From Robiginitomaculum sp. (GTDB lineage Bacteria > Pseudomonadota > Alphaproteobacteria > Caulobacterales > Maricaulaceae), in assembly GCA_026982415.1 (NCBI GenBank), contig JALSHE010000092.1:1-45728 (forward strand): a stretch of 45,728 bases of DNA, given 5' to 3'. Below are positions 23,594-29,912 of this stretch, one piece after another (the stretch's first letter is position 1; each line of letters opens with the position of its first letter). A program made the position numbers and the translations under genes. The notes under the pieces were generated by a model, which did no database searches, was not told the DNA's origin, and saw only the letters and a list, made by a program, of their open reading frames with translations.

Positions 23594-24187
23594 ATGCCCA
23601 AATCACAACGCACTATCACCGCCGATGACATCTTATCCAACGACGAATTTGCCCCCATCCGCAAAGAAAGACGCGCCGCGCTTAAGCCGTCAAAGGCTTT
23701 GCGCCGTGTTGACCTTGGCCGCGACTGCACCTTTTATTTCGAAAGCTTCGAGACCATGTTGTTTCAAGTCCAGGAAATGCTGTATATCGAGAAAGGCGGC
23801 GACGCGCAATTGGTGGACGAGCTATCCGCCTATAATCCGCTCATCCCGAACGGCAATGAACTGGTCGCCACCATGATGTTCGAAATCGACGACCCGGTCC
23901 GCAGGCTAAATTTACTCTTGCAATTGGGCGGAATCGAGAACCATATTTATCTGCAAATAGGGGGCGATAAAATTTACGTCGTCCCCGAAGACGACGCCGA
24001 GCGTACCAGCGCAGACGGCAAAACCTCAAGCGTCCACTTCTTCCACTTCCCCCTGACGGACGCCCAAAAAGCCGCGTTCAAAAACCCAAACACCCAAATC
24101 ATCCTAGGCTCAGACCACCCCGCCTACGCCCATATGACGGTGCTGAGTGCGGAGACGATAGCGGAGTTGGCAACGGATTTATCTTAG
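23594..24187 (+). CDS. DUF3501 family protein
   Basis: 197-residue cytoplasmic protein of the DUF3501 family. Seen: MPKSQRTITADDILSNDEFAPIRKERRAAL at the N-terminus, then RVDLGRDCTFYFESFETMLFQVQEML, LIPNGNELVATMMFEIDD, and a C-terminal VHFFHFPLT and LGSDHPAYAHMTVLS segment with several histidines. The biochemical function is unknown. It starts 3 bases after the GlpC-like gene, so the two are tightly coupled; rubrerythrin, GlpC-like and DUF3501 genes recur together in alphaproteobacteria as I recall. Histidine-rich ends and context suggest a metal- or redox-linked role (inference). Last gene of the unit; its stop overlaps a converging gene remnant. Confidence 0.88.
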   Translation: MPKSQRTITADDILSNDEFAPIRKERRAALKPSKALRRVDLGRDCTFYFESFETMLFQVQEMLYIEKGGDAQLVDELSAYNPLIPNGNELVATMMFEIDDPVRRLNLLLQLGGIENHIYLQIGGDKIYVVPEDDAERTSADGKTSSVHFFHFPLTDAQKAAFKNPNTQIILGSDHPAYAHMTVLSAETIAELATDLS

Positions 24188-24336
24188 GGTCTGTGGACAT
24201 TATTTATCACGGTTCGGCGTAAATAACCATCGAACATGGGCACTGTGAAATCTATGTCCCCATGGGAGTGGCTATAAATCATGCCTTTATTTATAATTTT
24301 TGCGCGGCGTGCCCCTAGGCTTTGCACGTTTTCTCC
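24184..24336 (-). pseudogene. 3' remnant of an AAA-family ATPase gene
   Basis: The minus strand carries a frame reading GENVQSLGARRAKIINK, then GMIYSHSHGDIDFTVPMFDGYLRR, before TAA at 24184. This resembles the winged-helix C-terminus of a widespread AAA ATP-binding protein family (pattern: RRxxLIxKGMIYSPxHGxxxFTVPLFDxFMRR). Only about 50 codons remain; the homology stops exactly where an AT-rich inverted repeat begins (24337). No Walker motifs and no start. The stop overlaps the end of the DUF3501 gene by a few bases on the opposite strand. Confidence 0.55.
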
Positions 24337-24371
24337 AAGTATATACACTAGTGAATATACTTGTGTATATA
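24337..24371. repeat. Overlapping AT-rich inverted repeats
   Basis: Two nested pairs: AAGTATA (24337-24343) with TATACTT (24356-24362), and TATATACAC (24340-24348) with GTGTATATA (24363-24371). They lie between the ATPase remnant and the end of the DUF1287 gene. Could be a terminator-like or cruciform element, a recombination scar, or an operator; no function can be assigned. Confidence 0.55.
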
Positions 24372-24388
24372 TTGATATATTAAAGCCT

Positions 24389-24994
24389 CTAGCCTTCCGG
24401 TAAAAACCGGAAATGGCCGTTGATTTTTGCGTGGAAGAGTAGGTCGTCTTCGACGGGGCCGGAGCCGATATTGTGGATGATGAGCGGGACGCCCGCATTG
24501 GTTTTCTTGTTCGAGACAATACCGATATGGGGTACATTACCGATGAGGCGCCAACTGACAATATCGCCCGGCAGGTAGTCTTCCGCTTTTTGAGTAATCT
24601 TGAGCGCCGCGCCTTGGCGTTTTAGGAATTTCTCCATATTGGGCACCCGGCGGTGGTCGATATTCTTGTCAGGCCGCTTCAGCCCCCAGTTTTTCGGATA
24701 AGCATTAAAATTAGCGCGCATGTCCTCGTGGACGGCTTTTTGAAAATCAAAGCCAAGCGCGGCGCGGTAAGTGCGGACGATCACATCTGTACAAACCCCA
24801 ATATCCGCTGGCACATCACCGCCGGGATATTTAAGGCTTATATATCTGCCGTCATAACGGACATCGGCTTTGGTGCGCTCTTGCGCCGCCGAAACAATTG
24901 CGTCTGGAGAATTAGCCCAAACTGGTTGAGCCAATGATACCAAAGCACAGGTCAATAATGTAGCTCTAAAAAACCTCATAAAGCTAAAATACAT
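24389..24994 (-). CDS. DUF1287 domain protein, secreted
   Basis: 201-residue exported protein of the DUF1287 family (NlpC/P60-like papain fold by general knowledge; a YijF-like periplasmic protein). Seen: signal peptide to about residue 28 (ending PVWAN), then GVCTDVIVRTYRAALGFDFQK with the likely catalytic cysteine, RPDKNIDHRRVPNM, a DIVSWRLIGNVPHIGIVSNK segment with the likely catalytic histidine, and LIIHNIGSGPVEDD near the end. A second in-frame ATG at 24979 is a possible start. Probably acts on the cell wall or an amide bond in the periplasm (family inference). Monocistronic, convergent with the DUF3501 operon. Confidence 0.85.
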   Translation of the reverse strand: MYFSFMRFFRATLLTCALVSLAQPVWANSPDAIVSAAQERTKADVRYDGRYISLKYPGGDVPADIGVCTDVIVRTYRAALGFDFQKAVHEDMRANFNAYPKNWGLKRPDKNIDHRRVPNMEKFLKRQGAALKITQKAEDYLPGDIVSWRLIGNVPHIGIVSNKKTNAGVPLIIHNIGSGPVEDDLLFHAKINGHFRFLPEG

Positions 24995-25024
24995 AAAGCC
25001 GCCAGCTAAGCAATGAGCAATAGC

Positions 25025-25056
25025 TGTAGCGCGGGTTAAGAAATGTTCACGCTACA
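25025..25056. other. Inverted repeat in the crcB upstream region
   Basis: TGTAGCG (25025-25031) and CGCTACA (25050-25056), perfect 7-bp arms with an 18-base loop, in the 133-bp divergent gap between the DUF1287 gene and crcB. It may be an operator or a leader stem. It does not match the fluoride riboswitch fold. Confidence 0.3.
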
Positions 25057-25127
25057 CAAACCTTGCGCAATCCGTTCGCGCGGCGTATCACTGCATTTTT
25101 GCTAAGGGCAACAAAACGGATGGTATT

Positions 25128-25523
25128 ATGAACGGAATTTTGTATGTTGCGCTTGGGGGCGCGGTCGGGGCTAGCGGGCGACATTTGCTCGGCGGCTTGG
25201 CACTGCGTACTATGGGGCCGGGATTTCCTTATGGGACTTTGGCCGTTAATGTATTTGGTGGTTTACTGATGGGGCTTTTGGTTGGTTGGTTAGCGCTTAA
25301 GGGGTCGGCGCTGGCGGGCGGTGTCAATAATTTGCGTTTGTTTTTGGCGGTGGGTGTGCTGGGCGGTTTTACGACGTTTTCGGCATTTTCGCTGGACGCC
25401 ATGCGGATGATAGAAACCAAAGCTTATATGGCGGCACTGGGTTATATTTCCGCCTCCGTAGTTTTTTCAATTTTAGCCTTGTTTATTGGCTTGGTTATTG
25501 CTCGTAAAGTGTTCGGGGCATAA
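25128..25523 (+). CDS. crcB: Fluoride efflux channel CrcB/Fluc
   Basis: Small dual-topology fluoride channel of the inner membrane, 131 residues with four helices. Seen: GGAVGASGRHLLGG at the N-terminus (usual GGxxGAxxRY), the conserved NVFGGLLMG segment with the pore asparagine, and the GVLGGFTTFSAFSLD motif with the phenylalanine/TTFS pore signature. Expels fluoride as a dimer. No fluoride riboswitch was recognised upstream. It starts an apparent operon with the pseudouridine synthase 11 bp downstream, an arrangement common in alphaproteobacteria. Confidence 0.95.
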   Translation: MNGILYVALGGAVGASGRHLLGGLALRTMGPGFPYGTLAVNVFGGLLMGLLVGWLALKGSALAGGVNNLRLFLAVGVLGGFTTFSAFSLDAMRMIETKAYMAALGYISASVVFSILALFIGLVIARKVFGA

Positions 25524-25534
25524 AGGTATATTTC

Positions 25535-26506
25535 ATGAGTGGTGTTCAAAATTTAACGGTAGACGAGGGCGACGACGGCTCGCGTCTCGACAGATGGTTC
25601 AAGCGTAAATTCCCCCATATCCCCCATGGTCGGGTGGAGAAATATCTGCGTACTGGACAATTAAGGGTCGAGGGCAAACGGGTCAAAGGTAAAGTAAGAT
25701 TAGAGGCTGGTCAAAATGTGCGCGTGCCGCCATTGCCAGAGCCGGGCGATAAGAAGCCAGCCCGCCGCATGTCGGACGCCGATATAAATTTCATGAAGAA
25801 TATGGTTATCTATGAGGACAATGATCTGATTGCGCTTAACAAGCCTGCGGGTTTGGCCGTGCAGGGCGGCACCAATACGACGCGGCATATTGACGGTATG
25901 CTCCCGGCGCTGGCCTATAAGGGCACACCGCCGCGCCTGGTCCACCGCCTAGATAAGGATACCAGCGGGGTTTTGGTCGTCGCCAAGAATGCCAAGTCTG
26001 CGGCATGGCTCGGCAAGGCCTTTCAAAACCGTTCGACCAAGAAAATATACTGGGGCATTACCCAAGGTGTGCCGCGCCCGGCGTCCGGTGAGGTCAAAGG
26101 CTATGTGGCCAAAGGCGAGGGCTTTGACGGGCGCGAGGTCATGATGGCGGTGCGCCACGGCACGCCCGGTGCCAAACATGCCCGCACGCTTTATCAGGTC
26201 GCGTCATCGGCTGGCAACCGCGCCGCATGGGTGGTGATGCAACCGCTTTCTGGGCGCAAGCATCAACTTAGGCTGCATATGCACCTCTTGGAAACACCGC
26301 TGGCATTCGACCCTAAATACACCAGCGACAAAGAAGAGCTGGGCGGCCTTTCGCCGCAGTTACATTTGCACGCAAAGTCGCTAACATTGCCCCACCCAGA
26401 CGGTCATATTATCGAATTAAATGCAGCATTGTCCCCACATATGAGAAACGCATTTGATCTGTTTGGCTTTGACGAGAATACCACCTTGGAGGAGATGGAA
26501 CCTTAA
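25535..26506 (+). CDS. rluC: RluA/RluC-family 23S rRNA pseudouridine synthase
   Basis: Isomerises uridine to pseudouridine in 23S rRNA; 323 residues. Seen: an N-terminal S4 RNA-binding domain (RLDRWFKRKFPHIPHGRVEKYLRTGQLRVEGKRV... within about 15-70), NKPAGLAVQGG, the catalytic-aspartate motif LVHRLDKDTSGVLVV, and the C-terminal LSGRKHQLRLHM motif. RluC is the closest match for an S4-bearing member, but RluD-like specificity cannot be excluded. The next gene starts 1 base after its stop codon. Confidence 0.9.
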   Translation: MSGVQNLTVDEGDDGSRLDRWFKRKFPHIPHGRVEKYLRTGQLRVEGKRVKGKVRLEAGQNVRVPPLPEPGDKKPARRMSDADINFMKNMVIYEDNDLIALNKPAGLAVQGGTNTTRHIDGMLPALAYKGTPPRLVHRLDKDTSGVLVVAKNAKSAAWLGKAFQNRSTKKIYWGITQGVPRPASGEVKGYVAKGEGFDGREVMMAVRHGTPGAKHARTLYQVASSAGNRAAWVVMQPLSGRKHQLRLHMHLLETPLAFDPKYTSDKEELGGLSPQLHLHAKSLTLPHPDGHIIELNAALSPHMRNAFDLFGFDENTTLEEMEP

Positions 26507-26507
26507 T

Positions 26508-28250
26508 ATGAATGTGCCGGGCAATATAAATGTGCAATTGCAAACTTGTTACGCAGCATTACAGGCAGGTGATTTTGCCGGGGCAGAACGGTGGTATGAG
26601 CAGATAAGCCTTGCCCACCCTAAAAACGGCGACGCTCAGCATCTCGGCGCTATAATAGCACACCGTATGGGGCAGCATCCCTTGGCGCTCTTGCGGATTG
26701 ATAAAGCCCTCAATATAGCACCGACGCATTTTGAATACTTAAACACCAAAGGCAATATATCGGGTGCTTTGCAAGATATTCCAGTGGCGCTAAAAGCTTA
26801 TAATGAGAGCTTGAAAGCCAAGCCCGATTATTTGGTGGCGGCACAAAATCTCGGCAAATATCTGATCGATAATAAAGACCCAAAGCGGGCATTGAGCGTG
26901 TACCAAAACGGCTTGCAGCACCATCCGAAAAATAATTTACTGCAAATCGGTCGGGTCATCGCCCTTAAGGAAATGATGCTGAGCGAAGAAGCTATGGCAG
27001 AATTAAATACTATGGCGAGCGGGAAAAATTACCCATATGTTCGGGGGCAAATTTTGATGCAGATGGAGCGCTACGACGAATCCGTTATAGAGAACCGCAA
27101 AGCATTGGCCGAACCGTCCCTCGCGGCCAATGCATTTAAAAACATTATGCAGGCTTTGTGGATGCAAGGCAGGTGGGGCGAAGCGCAAGAGCATATTGAT
27201 GCATATTTGGCCAAGGCTGGGCACTCTGTCGCCGTTCACGCAGCGGCGGCACGGCTTTTGGATAAGGCCGATGACAGCCCCGCCGCCTATGCCATGTTGG
27301 CGCGTTCCGTAGCGCGGCACGGCCCCCAGCCGGACATTTTGGCGGCGCGGGCGCGGTTTAAATTACAAGACGGCGATATGGAGGCGGCCTATATAGATGC
27401 GCTGGCGGCTTTGACTGCGCGGCCTGGGGATTTAAATCTAATGGTGGATTATGCGGACGGCGCACTGGCGACCGGACGACATGAAGAAACCTTGCACGCA
27501 GCGACAGAGGCTTTGAAAGTCGTGCCCAATAACCAGTTTTGGCTAGCGGTAAAAGCGACGGCCATGCGGGCTATGGGGTCAAACCATGAAGGTCACGACC
27601 ATAGATATTATATGGACACGGATAAATTTGTTGTGCCGTTTCAGTTAGAGCCGCCCGCAGGGTATGGAAATTTGGCGGAATACAATACGGCTTTGAAATC
27701 TGCGCTCGACGAAATGCACGGTCTGTCGGAGCATCCGCTGGATCAGTCTTTGCGAAATGGCACGCAGACGGTGCAAGATTTACGGTTTGTCCAGCATCCA
27801 ATTTTGAAAGCCCATTTCAAAGCGCTCGACAAACCAATCCGCACCTATATGAAAATGCTGGAAAACACTAAATTGGGGCAAGATGAATCCCATCCATTAT
27901 TGCGCCGCAATACGGGCGAATATTTAATAACAGGTGCTTGGTCGGTCAAGCTGCGCAAGAAAGGCTTTCATGTCCCCCATGTTCACCCCGAAGGCTGGAT
28001 AAGCTCGGCCTATTATGTGGATGTGCCGGAAGAGGTTGCGGATACGGAGAAAAAAGCAGGTTGGATACATTTTGGCAAGCCGCCATTTCCGGTTATAGGC
28101 GCGGACGGCAAAGAGCTTGGCTATGAAAAAATCGTTCAGCCAAAAGCGGGAACATTGGTATTGTTTCCGTCTTATATGTGGCACGGCACTAACCCGCTGA
28201 CCCAAGACGCGAGCCGCATGACCTTACCCATAGATGTGGTGCCAACTTAA
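26508..28250 (+). CDS. TPR-repeat protein fused to a C-terminal 2-oxoglutarate/Fe(II) oxygenase-like domain
   Basis: 580 residues from ATG 26508 (1 base after the rluC stop; upstream in-frame ATG 26454 lies inside rluC and is rejected). Residues about 1-380 are helical tetratricopeptide repeats (for example YAALQAGDFAGAERWYEQI, AYNESLKAKPDYLVAAQNLG). The C-terminal ~150 residues match the putative 2OG-Fe(II) oxygenase family (2OG-FeII_Oxy_5): GAWSVKLRKKGFHVPHVHPEGWISSAYYVDVP near 475-505 with the iron-ligand histidines, and GTLVLFPSYMWHGTNP near 550-562 with the distal histidine, followed by the Arg of SRMTLPIDV that would bind 2-oxoglutarate. Likely cytoplasmic hydroxylase of a protein or RNA-linked target (inference). 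It sits where a HAD hydrolase is usual in this gene order. Confidence 0.85.
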   Translation: MNVPGNINVQLQTCYAALQAGDFAGAERWYEQISLAHPKNGDAQHLGAIIAHRMGQHPLALLRIDKALNIAPTHFEYLNTKGNISGALQDIPVALKAYNESLKAKPDYLVAAQNLGKYLIDNKDPKRALSVYQNGLQHHPKNNLLQIGRVIALKEMMLSEEAMAELNTMASGKNYPYVRGQILMQMERYDESVIENRKALAEPSLAANAFKNIMQALWMQGRWGEAQEHIDAYLAKAGHSVAVHAAAARLLDKADDSPAAYAMLARSVARHGPQPDILAARARFKLQDGDMEAAYIDALAALTARPGDLNLMVDYADGALATGRHEETLHAATEALKVVPNNQFWLAVKATAMRAMGSNHEGHDHRYYMDTDKFVVPFQLEPPAGYGNLAEYNTALKSALDEMHGLSEHPLDQSLRNGTQTVQDLRFVQHPILKAHFKALDKPIRTYMKMLENTKLGQDESHPLLRRNTGEYLITGAWSVKLRKKGFHVPHVHPEGWISSAYYVDVPEEVADTEKKAGWIHFGKPPFPVIGADGKELGYEKIVQPKAGTLVLFPSYMWHGTNPLTQDASRMTLPIDVVPT

Positions 28251-28939
28251 TGGCGAAACGGTTTTATAAAGAGGTGGCAATAGAGGCTCAGGGCGATGAT
28301 TATATCGTCACGTTGGATAGACGTGTCTTAAAAACACCGGGCAAAATGGCTTTGACGTTCAAGCATAAAGACCACGCAATATTGGTCGCCGAGGAATGGC
28401 GCGCGCAAGGCGAGGAGGTATTACCACACACAATGCCGTGTACGCGGATGATGAATGTGGCTTGCGAGCAAACGCCTTCGCGGCGCGGTGAACTGCTCAA
28501 AGAATTTCGGGCTTATACGCAAACGGATTTGCTGTGCTACCGCTCTCATAACCCCAAGGATTTGGCGGCGCGGCAAGAGCAAAACTGGCAACCGGTTTTG
28601 GATTATGTGGCCAAAAACCACGGTATAGCCTTGGCCACGACCACCAGCATAAAGGCAGTGGCACAACCCGAAAAATCTTTGAGACGTGCGGCTGATTATG
28701 CAGATAGCTTGGACGATGCGGATTTGACTTTGCTTTTACATTTTACCGCCAGTTTTGGGTCTGCCATATTGGCTCTGGTTGTTATGCAAAGACATTTGCC
28801 AGTGGACACAGCCTTTGCTTTATCGAGATTGGATGAAGGGTTTCAAAATGAGCGTTGGGGGGCGGACGACGAGGCGGTGGAAAACAACCGTTTGCTGTTA
28901 AGTGAACTGAGCCAAATGGCGCAATTGATAAAGGAATAG
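28250..28939 (+). CDS. ATP12-family chaperone (F1-ATPase assembly factor)
   Basis: 229-residue homologue of mitochondrial Atp12p, which protects the F1 alpha subunit during ATP synthase assembly. Seen: KRFYKEVAIEAQGDDYIVTLDRRVLKTPGK at the N-terminus, VAEEWRAQGEEVLPHTMPCTRMMNVA, LLCYRSHNPKDLAARQEQNWQPVLDY, and the C-terminal FQNERWGADDEAVENN signature. The family is typical of alphaproteobacteria and mitochondria. It overlaps the upstream oxygenase gene by one base (TAATG), so they are translationally coupled. Confidence 0.95.
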   Translation: MAKRFYKEVAIEAQGDDYIVTLDRRVLKTPGKMALTFKHKDHAILVAEEWRAQGEEVLPHTMPCTRMMNVACEQTPSRRGELLKEFRAYTQTDLLCYRSHNPKDLAARQEQNWQPVLDYVAKNHGIALATTTSIKAVAQPEKSLRRAADYADSLDDADLTLLLHFTASFGSAILALVVMQRHLPVDTAFALSRLDEGFQNERWGADDEAVENNRLLLSELSQMAQLIKE

Positions 28940-28941
28940 TT

Positions 28942-29346
28942 ATGGGAAATATGGTCACAGTAAAAGAAAGAGCAGGCGGGATATACACCCAAGACGTCTT
29001 GGCAGGCAATCACCGCCTCTATGCGGATGAGCCGGAAAGTTTGGGCGGGGCAGATCTCGGCCCCAGCCCGTTTGAATTTGTGCTGGCTGGGTTAGGGTCT
29101 TGCACGACGATCACTTTGCGCATGTATGCGGAGCGTAAAAAATGGCCTGTTACCCATATCGGCGTTGATGTCAGTTATAAAAAATCTGGCTTTGGGGCTG
29201 ATATGAAAAGCGTGTTCGTGCGCAAAATCACCATAGAGGGCGAACTGGACGAAGCCCAGCTTAAACGCATGATGGCCATAGCCGACAAATGCCCCGTCCA
29301 CAAAATGCTGGAAGCCAAAACCGAGATACGCACAGAGTTGGTATAA
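28942..29346 (+). CDS. OsmC/Ohr-family peroxiredoxin-like protein
   Basis: 134-residue thiol peroxidase-fold protein that reduces organic hydroperoxides. Seen: GADLGPSPFEFVLAGLGSCTTITLRMYAERK with the first reactive cysteine, and ADKCPVHKMLE with the second cysteine, plus the conserved glutamate/arginine environment. The YhfA/OsmC-like branch fits better than Ohr. Starts 2 bases after the ATP12 gene stop, so it probably ends the crcB operon; no terminator was recognised after it. Confidence 0.92.
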   Translation: MGNMVTVKERAGGIYTQDVLAGNHRLYADEPESLGGADLGPSPFEFVLAGLGSCTTITLRMYAERKKWPVTHIGVDVSYKKSGFGADMKSVFVRKITIEGELDEAQLKRMMAIADKCPVHKMLEAKTEIRTELV

Positions 29347-29416
29347 GCTGTTGTGACGAAGTTTGCTCTCCTATGTTTAACTTGCAAACCGCCAGAAAAA
29401 TGCGATTTTGGTGGTT

Positions 29417-29899
29417 ATGACGAATCGAAATAAAACCAAACCTGATACACCCGCTGTCCATATCCCGCCGCCAGTGATTGTGGTGGTGCTATTGCTGGCC
29501 GGACTTGGGCTGAATTATTATTTGAAGACCACATTTGGTGCGGCGACTGGCTGGCTTAAATATCTTGGTTTCGGGCTGTGTATAATTGGCCTTGGTATTG
29601 CGCTTTGGTGCGCAATTTTATACCGCAAGGCCAAGACCAGTATTTTACCGCACACAAAGGATAGCAATATGATCGAGACGGGGCCATTTGCCCGCTCGCG
29701 TAATCCGATTTATCTGTCTATGCTGATGGTGTTTGTCGGGGTGTGCTTAATTGTTGATGCACCAGCGGCACTTATGTTTATCGTCCCGACCTATCTGGCT
29801 TTGCGCTATTATGTGATTGCCCGTGAGGAAGCTTATTTAACCCGCCGGTTCGGCGACGAATACATATCTTACCAATCCCGTGTAAGGCGCTGGATTTAA
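29417..29899 (+). CDS. Isoprenylcysteine carboxyl methyltransferase-like membrane protein
   Basis: 160-residue integral membrane protein of the ICMT/PEMT superfamily (SAM-dependent methyltransferases with a membrane-embedded site). Seen: helices at about 22-40 and 55-78, then the signature METGPFARSRNPIYLSMLMVFVG-type region (here IETGPFARSRNPIYLSM) with the RNPxY motif, a hydrophobic pair, and the C-terminal AREEAYLTRRFGDEYISYQSRVRRWI with the conserved EE...F...Y. The substrate in bacteria is usually unknown. ATG 29417 preferred over upstream TTG/GTG codons. The M16 protease gene begins 13 bp downstream. Confidence 0.88.
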   Translation: MTNRNKTKPDTPAVHIPPPVIVVVLLLAGLGLNYYLKTTFGAATGWLKYLGFGLCIIGLGIALWCAILYRKAKTSILPHTKDSNMIETGPFARSRNPIYLSMLMVFVGVCLIVDAPAALMFIVPTYLALRYYVIAREEAYLTRRFGDEYISYQSRVRRWI

Positions 29900-29912
29900 T
29901 TAGGAGAATACC

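Noticed and set aside
24995-25127. Fluoride riboswitch upstream of crcB
   Set aside because: The conserved crcB-motif segments are not seen; only a simple 7-bp inverted repeat (25025-25056) is present.
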